A stretch of DNA of 59,295 nt from Phoenicibacter congonensis (GTDB lineage: Bacteria > Actinomycetota > Coriobacteriia > Coriobacteriales > Eggerthellaceae), in the NCBI GenBank assembly GCA_030530045.1, contig JAUMVS010000001.1, forward strand, positions 1 through 59,295, in the 5' to 3' direction. Shown piece by piece: positions 1 through 7,658 of this stretch. Position 1 is the first letter of the stretch. Each line of letters starts with the position of its first letter. Made by a program: the position numbers and the translations under genes. The notes under the pieces are model-generated. The model was given only the letters and a program-made list of their open reading frames with translations. It had not been told where the DNA came from and searched no databases.

Positions 1-984
1 TTCGTCGAGATATTTAGACACAGCACTTTCGATGGCGTCGCTCTCGGCGTCCGCATCGAAGCTAAATTTTAGCATCATGGCTGCAGACAGAATTGTTCCA
101 ATCGGGTTAGCGATGTCTTGACCAGCGATGTCTGGTGCGCTTCCGTGAATTGGCTCATAAAGTCCGCATTTTGTTTTGCCCAGTGAGCTTGAAGGAATCA
201 TGCCGATTGAACCTGTAATCATTGAAGCCTCGTCGCTCAAAATGTCGCCGAACATGTTTTCGGTAACTAGCACGTCAAACTGCGATGGGTCGCGAACAAT
301 CTGCATTGCGCAGTTGTCTACGAGCATCTCTGAAAGTTCAACATCTGGATATTCTTCCTCAATTGAGTGAATAACCTTAAGCCACAAACGAGAAGTGTCA
401 AGCACGTTGCTTTTTTGAACAACGCAGAGTTTCTTGTTTCTCTTTTGTGCCATTTCAAAGCCGATTCTTGAAATGCGCTCAATTTCATACTCATTGTAGG
501 GCATGTAGTCAATTGCTTGAATTGTGTCGTTTTCTTCGTATGTCTCATGTTTGCCGAAATAAATTCCGCCAATGAGCTCGCGAACAATCAAAAAGTCGAT
601 TCCTCTGTCAACAATTTCTTGTTTGAGTGGGGAAGCACTAGCGAGCTGAGGCCAAATTTTGGCTGGGCGATTGTTTGAGTAAACACCCATTGCAGCCCTT
701 AGGTTCAAAAGGCCTTTCTCAGGGCGCTTTTCGCTTGGCATGTCGTTCCATTTGTCGCCACCAACGGCTCCGAGCAAAACTGAGTCTGAATTGCAGCACA
801 CTTCTTTTGTGTGCTCAGGCAGAGGCTCGCCATGGTTATCAATTGCGATGCCGCCCATGTCGACGAAATCGTAGTTGAATTTATGTCCATACTTTTCTGC
901 GACTTTGTCTAAAACCACGATTGTGGCGTCAACAATTTCAGGGCCGATTCCATCGCCCTTAATTACAGCTATATTTTTTTCCAT
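1..984 (-). CDS. leuB: 3-isopropylmalate dehydrogenase, partial (C-terminus beyond left edge)
   Basis: Catalyses NAD-dependent oxidation and decarboxylation of 3-isopropylmalate to 2-ketoisocaproate, the third dedicated step of leucine synthesis, in the cytoplasm. The reading frame is open from the ATG at 984 to the window edge (328 codons); families are about 350-360 residues, so only a short tail is missing. The translation shows the N-terminal IAVIKGDGIGPEIV, LLGAVGG, the VRELIGGIYFG substrate loop, the VLVTENMFGDILSDE metal-binding segment and the GSAPDIAGQDIANP cofactor region. The start lies 2 bp after the leuD stop, with AAGTAAGG-like purines just upstream. It is the last visible gene of the ilvA-ridA-leuACDB operon. 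Identity is very secure. Confidence 0.95.
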   Translation of the reverse strand, partial: MEKNIAVIKGDGIGPEIVDATIVVLDKVAEKYGHKFNYDFVDMGGIAIDNHGEPLPEHTKEVCCNSDSVLLGAVGGDKWNDMPSEKRPEKGLLNLRAAMGVYSNNRPAKIWPQLASASPLKQEIVDRGIDFLIVRELIGGIYFGKHETYEENDTIQAIDYMPYNEYEIERISRIGFEMAQKRNKKLCVVQKSNVLDTSRLWLKVIHSIEEEYPDVELSEMLVDNCAMQIVRDPSQFDVLVTENMFGDILSDEASMITGSIGMIPSSSLGKTKCGLYEPIHGSAPDIAGQDIANPIGTILSAAMMLKFSFDADAESDAIESAVSKYLDE

Positions 985-986
985 CC

Positions 987-1475
987 TTACTTTCCTTTTT
1001 TGATTGACGCTAAAAGTCCACCGTCGGCAATGATTTTTTGAATAAATGGTGGGAAAGGCTGTGCTTCGTAGGTCTTTCCAGTTGTGTTGTTGGTGATGAG
1101 GCCCTTGTCAAAGTCAATTGAGACGTCATCGCCAGCATTGATTTCTTCTGCAGCTTGTTCGCATTCCAAAATTGGAAGACCAATGTTAATAGAGTTGCGA
1201 TAGAAAATCCTTGCAAAACTCTTTGCGATAACACAGCTAACGCCGTTAGTTTTGATTGTAAGTGGAGCATGCTCACGAGATGAGCCGCAGCCAAAGTTCC
1301 AGCCAGCAACAATGATGTCGCCTGGGTTTACTTTCTCAACAAAAGTTGCATCGATGTCTTCCATGCAATGCTTTGCAAGCTCTTTTGCATCTGGTGTGTT
1401 TAAGTAACGCGCTGGAATGATTACGTCGGTATCAACGTTGTCAGGGTATTTGAAGACTCTGCCTTGTGCTTGCAT
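987..1475 (-). CDS. leuD: 3-isopropylmalate dehydratase small subunit
   Basis: Swivelling-domain subunit that pairs with LeuC to isomerise 2- to 3-isopropylmalate. At 162 residues it is the short LeuD2-type form common in archaea, clostridia and related bacteria, not the roughly 200-residue proteobacterial form. Visible motifs are the N-terminal YPDNVDTDVIIPARYL, the GWNFGCGSSREHAP segment that contacts substrate, and the FYRNSINIGLP block. It starts 3 bp after the leuC stop; a GGAGG Shine-Dalgarno lies in the leuC tail. Co-transcription and 1:1 translation with leuC are likely. Confidence 0.95.
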   Translation of the reverse strand: MQAQGRVFKYPDNVDTDVIIPARYLNTPDAKELAKHCMEDIDATFVEKVNPGDIIVAGWNFGCGSSREHAPLTIKTNGVSCVIAKSFARIFYRNSINIGLPILECEQAAEEINAGDDVSIDFDKGLITNNTTGKTYEAQPFPPFIQKIIADGGLLASIKKGK

Positions 1476-1478
1476 GAT

Positions 1479-2735
1479 TTAAGCCTCCAATTCTGTGATG
1501 TAGCCGGTTAATGCAGTAGCAGCAGCTGTGTATGGGGAAGCGAGGTAGACCTCAGAATCAACGTGACCCATTCTGCCAACGAAGTTTCTGTTAGTCGTAG
1601 CGATGCATTTTTCGCCCGCTGCCAAAATTCCCATGTAGCCGCCAAGGCAAGGTCCACACGTTGGGGTAGAAATAATTGCTCCAGCGTTAATAAACTCTGT
1701 TGCCCAGCCCTTTTCGATGCATTCTTTGTAAATGTCCATGGTAGCTGGAATAATGATGCAGCGAACTCCGTCAGCAATGTGTTTGCCACGAAGAACCTCA
1801 TAAGTTGCTTCCATGTCTTCAAGGCGGCCATTAGTGCAGCTGCCAATAACAACCTGGTCGACTTTGATGTCATGCAAATCAGCAGCATCTTTTGTGTTTG
1901 ATGGCAGGTGAGGGCATGATACTGTTGGCTTGATTTGACTCAAGTCAATCTCGATTACGCGCTCATATTCTGCATCATTGTCAGCATAGAAGAATCGAGG
2001 CTCGCGCTCAGCTCTGCCTTTCAAATATTCCTCTGTGATTTCGTCTGCTGCAAAAATTCCGTTTTTGCCGCCAGCTTCGATTGCCATGTTGCAAATGCAA
2101 AGGCGATCGTCCATGGAGAGGTTTTTGCATCCCTCTCCAGTGAATTCCATTGATTTGTAAAGTGCGCCGTCAACACCAATTTTTCCGATGATTGAAAGAA
2201 TTAAGTCTTTGCCAGAAACGTTTGGTGCGAATTTGCCTGTCAGCTCAAATTTGATTGCCGATGGCACTTTAAACCATGCTTTTCCTGTTGCCATTCCAGC
2301 AGCCATGTCGGTTGAGCCAACGCCTGTCGAGAACGCTCCAAGAGCGCCATAGGTGCAAGTGTGAGAGTCGGCGCCAATGATGACATCACCTGCGGTAACT
2401 ACGCCTTGTTCAGGCAGAAGAGCATGCTCAATGCCCATTTTGCCAACATCGTAGAAGTGGCTAATGCAATGTGAGCATGAGAAGTCACGGCAAGTTTTTG
2501 ATTGCTCAGCAGCTTTAATGTCCTTGTTTGGAACAAAGTGGTCAAGCACGATTGAGATGTGATCTTTGTCGAAAACGTCTTCAAATCCTGCTTTATTAAA
2601 TTCGTTTACAGCAACTGGAGTTGTGATGTCGTTTCCTAAAACCATGTCGAGGTTAGCTTCGATGAGCTGACCAGGCACGACTTCATTTTCTCCTGCATGA
2701 GCTGCAAGAATCTTCTGAGTTAATGTTTGTGACAT
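1479..2735 (-). CDS. leuC: 3-isopropylmalate dehydratase large subunit
   Basis: Aconitase-family catalytic subunit carrying the [4Fe-4S] cluster that dehydrates and rehydrates isopropylmalate. The 418 residues match the shorter LeuC2 class, consistent with the short LeuD. Cluster ligands are visible as VVIGSCTNGR and the TPTCGPCLGG pair; the HICxxDHFVP-like segment (ISIVLDHFVPNKDIKA) and GADSHTCTYGALGAFSTG are also typical. The ATG overlaps the leuA stop by one base (TAATG), a signature of translational coupling. The enzyme should be oxygen-sensitive, which suits an anaerobe. Confidence 0.95.
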   Translation of the reverse strand: MSQTLTQKILAAHAGENEVVPGQLIEANLDMVLGNDITTPVAVNEFNKAGFEDVFDKDHISIVLDHFVPNKDIKAAEQSKTCRDFSCSHCISHFYDVGKMGIEHALLPEQGVVTAGDVIIGADSHTCTYGALGAFSTGVGSTDMAAGMATGKAWFKVPSAIKFELTGKFAPNVSGKDLILSIIGKIGVDGALYKSMEFTGEGCKNLSMDDRLCICNMAIEAGGKNGIFAADEITEEYLKGRAEREPRFFYADNDAEYERVIEIDLSQIKPTVSCPHLPSNTKDAADLHDIKVDQVVIGSCTNGRLEDMEATYEVLRGKHIADGVRCIIIPATMDIYKECIEKGWATEFINAGAIISTPTCGPCLGGYMGILAAGEKCIATTNRNFVGRMGHVDSEVYLASPYTAAATALTGYITELEA

Positions 2736-4408
2736 TATTTATCACCTCTGCACATGTTTGTGTAGGCCGAGAGCAGGGCGTTAATGTTTGCACGCATAAC
2801 GTCAGTGTCGGTGCCAGCACCCCAGAAAACGTTGCCGTCGGTGTCTTGGATTCCGATGTAGGAAGCGCCAACGCTTCTAGAACCATCAGTTTCCATTGAG
2901 TGCTGTGAGTAAACCTCTAATGAATATTCAGCTTTTGTAATCGCACGAAGAGCGTTGTTTATGGCATTCAAGCCGCCGTTTCCGTTGGCGCTCATGAGAA
3001 TTTCTTCTCCGTCTTTTACGATTGTGAGCTGGGCAATTGTGCCGTCAACTTCTGTTGAAATCTCGAAGTCACGAACCTCGATGTCGCCTTTGAGGTTGAG
3101 ATAGTTCTTCTCGAAAATCTCGTTGATTTCATCAGGCTTGAGCTCTTTTTGAGCGTGGTCAGAGATGTCTTTGCATTTGTAGGAGAAATGCTCGCGCATT
3201 TTTGGAGGCAGAACATAACCATAGCTTTGCTCAAGCAGGTAGCCAATTCCGCCTTTGCCCGATTGCGAGTTAACGCGAATAACGTCAGCATCGTATGTCC
3301 TTCCAATGTCGGCAGGGTCGATTGGGAGGTATGGGCAAGTCCATTGATGGAGGTTGTTTTCTGTGCGGTATTTCATGCCCTTTGCAATTGCATCTTGGTG
3401 TGAGCCACTAAATGCAGCAAACACAAGGGAGCCAGCATAAGGTGCACGCTCGTAAACATGCATGCGTGTGCATTTGACATATTTCTCAACGAGACGATTG
3501 ATGTCAGAGAAGTCAAGACCAGGGTCAACGCCATGAGAATACATGTTCATAGCCACTGTAATGAGGTCAACATTGCCTGTGCGCTCGCCGTTTCCGAAAA
3601 GTGTGCCTTCAACACGGTCAGCACCTGCAAGAAGTGCAAGTTCGGTGTCAGCAACGCCAGTTCCGCGGTCGTTGTGAGGATGAAGAGATAAGACAACGTT
3701 GTCGCGGTACTTCAAGTTTTCGCTCATGTATTCAACTTGGCTTGCGTAGACATGTGGCAGGCTCATCTCAACCGTTACAGGCAAATTGATGATTACCTTG
3801 TTGTCAGTTGAAGGCTCAAGAATGTCGAGAACCTCATTGCAAACCTCAAGAGCATACTCAGGCTCGGTGCCGGTAAAGCTCTCAGGTGAATATTCAAAAC
3901 GGAAATTGCCATCATATTCTGAAGCGAGCTTCTTTACAAGCTTTGCGCCGTCAGTAGCAATCTTTTTGACTTCGTCTTTAGACTTTCTAAACACTTGTTC
4001 ACGTTGAGCAACACTTGTTGAATTGTAGAAGTGCACAATTGCGCTAGGTGCGCCTTCGCATGCCTCAAATGTTTTTCTAATAATGTGTTCGCGAGCCTGA
4101 GTTAACACCTGAACAGTCACGTCGTCAGGAATCATGTTCTTTTCAATCAGTGTGCGTAAGAATTCATACTCAGTTCCGCTTGCAGCAGGAAATCCTACTT
4201 CGATTTCCTTAAAACCAACATCTAGCAAAACCTGGAAATACTCAAGCTTTTCTTCGAGGCTCATCGGGATGACGAGCGCTTGATTTCCGTCGCGCATGTC
4301 AACGCTGCACCATGTTGGTGGCTTTTCGATGTGGTCTTTTAAAACCCACTTGTTGTACTCAGAAGAAACTGGGTAATATCCTGGTTTATATTTGCTAGCA
4401 TCCATCAT
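2735..4408 (-). CDS. leuA: 2-isopropylmalate synthase (long type-2 form)
   Basis: Condenses 2-ketoisovalerate with acetyl-CoA, the committing step of leucine synthesis. The 557-residue length and the start (KYKPGYYPV...) fit the type-2, yeast/actinobacterial LeuA class. The TIM-barrel HMGL domain shows VDMRDGNQAL (metal/catalytic) and SLHPHNDRGTGVADTELA, with EGTLFGNGERTGNVDL further on. The C-terminal ~120 residues form the LeuA allosteric domain, which binds leucine in the family, so feedback control is expected. A good AGGAAGG Shine-Dalgarno precedes ATGATG; either ATG could be used. It lies 32 bp after ridA. Confidence 0.95.
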   Translation of the reverse strand: MMDASKYKPGYYPVSSEYNKWVLKDHIEKPPTWCSVDMRDGNQALVIPMSLEEKLEYFQVLLDVGFKEIEVGFPAASGTEYEFLRTLIEKNMIPDDVTVQVLTQAREHIIRKTFEACEGAPSAIVHFYNSTSVAQREQVFRKSKDEVKKIATDGAKLVKKLASEYDGNFRFEYSPESFTGTEPEYALEVCNEVLDILEPSTDNKVIINLPVTVEMSLPHVYASQVEYMSENLKYRDNVVLSLHPHNDRGTGVADTELALLAGADRVEGTLFGNGERTGNVDLITVAMNMYSHGVDPGLDFSDINRLVEKYVKCTRMHVYERAPYAGSLVFAAFSGSHQDAIAKGMKYRTENNLHQWTCPYLPIDPADIGRTYDADVIRVNSQSGKGGIGYLLEQSYGYVLPPKMREHFSYKCKDISDHAQKELKPDEINEIFEKNYLNLKGDIEVRDFEISTEVDGTIAQLTIVKDGEEILMSANGNGGLNAINNALRAITKAEYSLEVYSQHSMETDGSRSVGASYIGIQDTDGNVFWGAGTDTDVMRANINALLSAYTNMCRGDK

Positions 4409-4440
4409 TTTTAATCAAACCTTCCTAAAATCGCTCTTGT

Positions 4441-4815
4441 TTAAACTTCTGCAACTGCCTCGATTTCTAGTAGAGCGCCTTTAGGTAGGTCTTTGACAGC
4501 CACGCATGAACGGGCTGGTTTAGATGTGAAGTACTGAGCGTAAATTTCGTTTACTGCAGCAAAGTCGCCCATGTCAGCAACAAAGCATACTGTTTTGACT
4601 ACCTTCTCAAGGCTTGTGCCTGCAGCTTTGAGTACCTCGCCGAGGTTCTTGCAAACCTGGTGTGTCTGTTCCTCGATTGTTGTGCCTGCGAACTCACCAG
4701 TGGCAGGATCAATTGGAATTTGACCTGATGTGAACACGAGGTCTCCAGCCTTGATTGCTTGTGAGTAGGGCCCAATTGCAGCGGGTGCACTCTCTGTAAA
4801 AATTACTTCGCTCAT
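4441..4815 (-). CDS. ridA: RidA reactive enamine/imine deaminase
   Basis: Small trimeric YjgF/YER057c/UK114-family enzyme of 124 residues. It hydrolyses the 2-aminoacrylate and 2-iminobutyrate intermediates released by PLP dehydratases, so the free imine does not damage other PLP enzymes. The family signature is visible: IGPYSQAI near the N-terminus, FTSGQIPIDP, and the PARSCVAVKDLPKGALLEIE block with the conserved Arg that binds the substrate carboxylate and the catalytic Glu. It lies 35 bp downstream of ilvA, the very enzyme that makes its substrate, so the pairing is functional as well as positional. Shine-Dalgarno AAGGAGAG precedes the ATG. Confidence 0.95.
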   Translation of the reverse strand: MSEVIFTESAPAAIGPYSQAIKAGDLVFTSGQIPIDPATGEFAGTTIEEQTHQVCKNLGEVLKAAGTSLEKVVKTVCFVADMGDFAAVNEIYAQYFTSKPARSCVAVKDLPKGALLEIEAVAEV

Positions 4816-4850
4816 TTTTCTCTCCTTTTCTTTACTTTAAGGTCCTCTTT

Positions 4851-6041
4851 TTATATGAGCTTAAAACCCTCGTTAGCGAGAGCTTTTTTGATAGTGTTAA
4901 CGTGATCAAAGTCACGTGTCTCCATTTCGATGCGCAAGAAGCAACCATTAATGTGTAGTGTGTTGCCTTTTTCGTAATGCACACCTGTTACGTTTCCGCC
5001 AGCGTTAGCAATGATTGTGCTGATTGCAGAAAGCTGACCAGGTTTATCCATGAGTTCAATTAGCAATGAAGATGAACGTCCTGAATTCAGAAGGCCACGA
5101 TCGATTACACGCGAGAGGCTTGTAACGTCGATGTTGCCGCCTGAAACAACGCAAACAACTTTTTTGCCATCCAAGTCAAACTTGTTGCACATTACAGCTG
5201 CTACAGCGGCTGCACCTGCGCCTTCAGCAATCATCTTTTGGCGTTCAATCAAAGCAAGAATTGCGCTTGCGACTTCGTCATCAGTAACAATTGCGATGTC
5301 ATCAACATATTTCTGCACGAGCTCAAATGTGTTTACACCTGGCTCTTTAACGGCGATGCCGTCGGCGATTGTTGAAACAGCGTCGAGGCATTCAATTTGT
5401 CCGTCGCGAATTGAGTTATACATCGAAGGTGCTCCGGCAACTTGCACGCCGTATACCTTTACTGATGGGCGAATTTGCTTGACGGTGTAGGCGATGCCCG
5501 AGATGAGTCCGCCACCACCAATTGGAACGACGATTGCGTCAATGTCGTCAAGGTCAGCCAAAATTTCAAGGGCAATTGTGCCTTGGCCCATGATGACGTA
5601 TTCATCGTCGAATGGATGAACAAAAGTTAAGTTTCTTTCTTCTTTTAATTGAAGAGCTCTTTCATAGGCATCGTCATAGCATGAGCCAACGAGCTCAACT
5701 TCTGCGCCGTAACGTTTTGTGGCTTCTACCTTTGAAATTGGTGCAATGCCTGGCAGGCAGATGAGTGATTTAATGCCAGCTCTTGTTGCTGCCAGAGCAA
5801 CGCCTTGTGCATGATTGCCAGCACTGCATGCAATAACGCCGTGTTCTTTTTCTTCGTCAGTTAAAGAAGCAATTTTGAATGCAGAGCCACGCACTTTAAA
5901 AGAGCCAGTAATCTGAAGGTTTTCTGGCTTGAGATAAAGTTCACAATTTTCCGCGATTCTGTATGAACGAGCGCATTTTGTCTCGCGGATAATTCCTTTT
6001 AAAACTTGTTGTGCTTCGAACACTTTATCAAGGCTGAGCAT
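4851..6041 (-). CDS. ilvA: Threonine ammonia-lyase with C-terminal ACT-like domain
   Basis: PLP enzyme converting threonine to 2-ketobutyrate and ammonia, the entry to isoleucine synthesis. Length is 396 residues. The PLP lysine lies in ITGSFKVRGSAF; the cofactor-phosphate loop is PIGGGGLISG. The last ~75 residues (from SSLLIELMDKPGQL) read as a single ACT-type regulatory domain, as in the ~400-residue 'ilvA_1Cterm' class. This is shorter than the classical biosynthetic IlvA with two ACT-like domains. It is the first gene of the minus-strand operon and has a good AGGAG ribosome site. Whether it is feedback-inhibited by isoleucine or acts catabolically cannot be read from sequence; the leu neighbours favour biosynthesis. 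Confidence 0.93.
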   Translation of the reverse strand: MLSLDKVFEAQQVLKGIIRETKCARSYRIAENCELYLKPENLQITGSFKVRGSAFKIASLTDEEKEHGVIACSAGNHAQGVALAATRAGIKSLICLPGIAPISKVEATKRYGAEVELVGSCYDDAYERALQLKEERNLTFVHPFDDEYVIMGQGTIALEILADLDDIDAIVVPIGGGGLISGIAYTVKQIRPSVKVYGVQVAGAPSMYNSIRDGQIECLDAVSTIADGIAVKEPGVNTFELVQKYVDDIAIVTDDEVASAILALIERQKMIAEGAGAAAVAAVMCNKFDLDGKKVVCVVSGGNIDVTSLSRVIDRGLLNSGRSSSLLIELMDKPGQLSAISTIIANAGGNVTGVHYEKGNTLHINGCFLRIEMETRDFDHVNTIKKALANEGFKLI

Positions 6042-6085
6042 TAAATTTTCTCCTAAATAACCACGTACATTTTTCTTAACAAAAC

Positions 6086-6113
6086 ATTATAAGCAAAAAT
6101 ATAGACGGGTCGA
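6086..6113 (-). promoter_or_regulatory. Putative promoter of the ilvA-leuB operon
   Basis: On the minus strand a perfect TATAAT (6086-6091) is preceded after 16 bp by TCGACC (6108-6113; four of six matches to TTGACA). Transcription would start about 40 nt before the ilvA ATG, leaving no room for a leader peptide or T-box, so attenuation by charged tRNA is unlikely here. Confidence 0.5.
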
Positions 6114-6193
6114 GCTGGTGGCTTTAACTACTATGCGTGCGTCAGTGTTTTTTGATTGATTAGCTTTTTTAGAAGTTCAAAGCTATTTTTCTC

Positions 6194-6221
6194 TTGACGG
6201 TTTTGTATTTTTCGTTATCAT
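6194..6221 (+). promoter_or_regulatory. Putative main promoter of rplS
   Basis: TTGACG (6194-6199), 16-bp spacer, TATCAT (6216-6221): five of six matches in each box. Predicted transcription start near 6228 gives a ~95-nt leader before rplS that contains the hairpin at 6256-6300. A second TATAAT at 6276-6281 may be an alternative, internal -10 box but lacks a good -35. Confidence 0.55.
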
Positions 6222-6255
6222 GAATAGGCGCTGCTATTTTGGCATCATTTTTACA

Positions 6256-6300
6256 GCGACTCACGTAATTTTATGTATAATATCGAGTCGCGTGTTTTTT
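6256..6300 (+). promoter_or_regulatory. Terminator-like hairpin in the rplS leader
   Basis: GCGACTC (6256-6262) and its exact reverse complement GAGTCGC (6285-6291) enclose a 22-nt AT-rich loop; three bases later comes a run of six T (6295-6300). If transcription begins at the 6194-6221 promoter this would fold in the RNA as an attenuator. Alternatively the two arms are a DNA operator around the TATAAT at 6276-6281. The perfect 7-bp dyad is seen; the role is inference. Confidence 0.4.
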
Positions 6301-6323
6301 AGATATTAATAAGGACGAGAAAA

Positions 6324-6671
6324 ATGGATTACATTAGAGCTATTGAACAACAGCAAATTAAAAACGACATTCCTGATTTCAAGAGTGGCGACAACGTAAA
6401 GGTGCACTACCGCATCGTTGAGGGTAACCGCGAGAGAATTCAGGTATTCCAGGGCGACGTTATCAGCCGTCACGGAGCTTCTTCACGTGAGACTTTCACT
6501 GTAAGAAAGGTAAGCTTCGGCGTTGGCGTTGAGAGAACTTTCCCTGTAAACTCTCCAAAGATTGACAAAATTGAGGTTGTTCGTCGCGGTGACGTTCATC
6601 GCTCTAAGCTCTATTACCTCCGTGACAAGGTTGGTAAGGCTGCAAAAATCAAAGAAAAGTCATTCAACTAG
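6324..6671 (+). CDS. rplS: 50S ribosomal protein L19
   Basis: Component of the large ribosomal subunit near the 30S interface. The 115-residue product is family length and shows the L19 signatures FKSGDNVKVHYRIVEG, IQVFQGDVISRHG, TFTVRKVSFGVGVERTFP, and the closing segment VVRRGDVHRSKLYYLRD. Shine-Dalgarno AAGGACGAG precedes the ATG. trmD, rimM and rpsP, its usual upstream partners, are absent; rplS has its own promoter and a strong terminator and therefore looks monocistronic. Confidence 0.97.
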   Translation: MDYIRAIEQQQIKNDIPDFKSGDNVKVHYRIVEGNRERIQVFQGDVISRHGASSRETFTVRKVSFGVGVERTFPVNSPKIDKIEVVRRGDVHRSKLYYLRDKVGKAAKIKEKSFN

Positions 6672-6700
6672 CTTCTCGTTAACTTTGATAAACATTGAAA

Positions 6701-6728
6701 AGAGCCTCGCACGCGGGGTTCTTTTTTT
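6701..6728 (+). terminator. Intrinsic terminator of rplS
   Basis: The hairpin AGAGCCTCG / CGGGGTTCT (nine or ten pairs with two G-T wobbles, loop CACG) is followed at once by seven T. It lies 30 bp after the rplS stop. Confidence 0.85.
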
Positions 6729-6855
6729 ATGCAAATCATTTAGTGCTTTTTAGTGGCTTTAACTTTTGAGCGCATGTGTGATGCATAATTTCAGCTGAGC
6801 AATTTAATTCAAGCTCTGTTTTTAATTTTCATTACTAGTAAACAAGGATTTATTA

Positions 6856-7509
6856 ATGCCAAAACTAACCCCAGAACAAGAATATGCAAGAGTAAAAGGC
6901 CTTTTTGAGTTTGATGAGCAACTCGCTTTAGAAAAGGCCGGTCGAAAAGATGCAGTCATTCTTGGCATCGATGAGGTTGGAAGGGGTCCAGTGGCAGGAC
7001 CAGTTGCAGCTGGTGGTGTTGTTTGGAAGGGTTTTGAGTTCATAGAATTTTTAAATGACTCAAAGAAATTAACTGAAAAACGACGTGAACAAGTGTGTTT
7101 GGAAGTCAAACAAAAAGCACTTTTTTCGTGTGTTGAGTTTGTTTCTGCTGGGGAAATAGACGAAATTGGAATAGTTCCCGCACTAAGAAAGGTGTTTTTG
7201 GCAGTTGTTCAAAAGTGCGAAGCGCAAGGAATCACGCCTGACATCGTTTTAATTGACGGAAATCCAATAAACATTGACCAGCGTGAGACCACAATTGTTA
7301 AAGGAGACTCTAAATCAGCAGCCATCGCTGCAGCCTCAGTTTTAGCTAAAGTTACACGTGATCACTTGATGATGGAACTCGACGCTGAGTTTCCCCAGTA
7401 TGAGTGGAAGAAAAATAAAGGATACGGCACAAAAGCTCACACCGATGCCATAAAAGAGTTTGGTCTAACACCCCAGCATAGGCACTCTTTTTTGAAAAAT
7501 TATCTTTAA
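6856..7509 (+). CDS. rnhB: Ribonuclease HII
   Basis: Endonuclease that cleaves RNA in RNA-DNA hybrids, including single ribonucleotides left in the chromosome. The 217-residue protein has the acidic catalytic set: GIDEVGRGPVAGPV (Asp39, Glu40), VLIDGNP, and SAAIAAASVLAKVTRD with the last Asp. The C-terminal tail GYGTKAHTDAIKEFGLTPQHRHSFLKNYL-type region is also typical. The first ~35 residues precede the catalytic core. Shine-Dalgarno AAGGAT lies upstream of ATG. It lies between rplS and yraN, a widespread arrangement. A 184-bp gap holding the rplS terminator separates it from rplS. Confidence 0.95.
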   Translation: MPKLTPEQEYARVKGLFEFDEQLALEKAGRKDAVILGIDEVGRGPVAGPVAAGGVVWKGFEFIEFLNDSKKLTEKRREQVCLEVKQKALFSCVEFVSAGEIDEIGIVPALRKVFLAVVQKCEAQGITPDIVLIDGNPINIDQRETTIVKGDSKSAAIAAASVLAKVTRDHLMMELDAEFPQYEWKKNKGYGTKAHTDAIKEFGLTPQHRHSFLKNYL

Positions 7510-7511
7510 AC

Positions 7512-7597
7512 CTTCACTGTTCATGCACAAAAGTTTCACTTTACCTTCACTCTAGCTTCATATATCTGACATGCGCTCTTGTATATAAAATTTCACT
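7512..7597 (+). repeat. Direct repeats YTTCACT, three in 11-bp phase, upstream of yraN-comM-dprA
   Basis: CTTCACT at 7512, TTTCACT at 7534, CTTCACT at 7545, CTTCATA at 7556 and TTTCACT at 7591. The copies at 7534, 7545 and 7556 are tandem 11-mers, and that at 7512 is exactly two 11-bp units upstream. A TATAAA (7584-7589) follows, so the 7556 copy overlaps the -35 position. Phased ~11-bp TTCAC/TTAACA repeats are the known layout for PhoP/OmpR-family response regulators. The binding factor is inferred. Confidence 0.5.
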
Positions 7598-7617
7598 GTT
7601 CTTTTTAGTCTTTTTAA

Positions 7618-7646
7618 GTAATCAGTTTTTCTTTTTAGATGATTAC
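7618..7646 (+). promoter_or_regulatory. Inverted repeat abutting the yraN ribosome-binding site
   Basis: GTAATCA (7618-7624) and its perfect complement TGATTAC (7640-7646) bracket a 15-nt T-rich loop; the strong Shine-Dalgarno AAGGAGGA begins at 7647, directly after the stem. Folding could modulate access to that site, but the stem is AT-rich and may be weak. Confidence 0.35.
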
Positions 7647-7658
7647 AAGGAGGACAGT

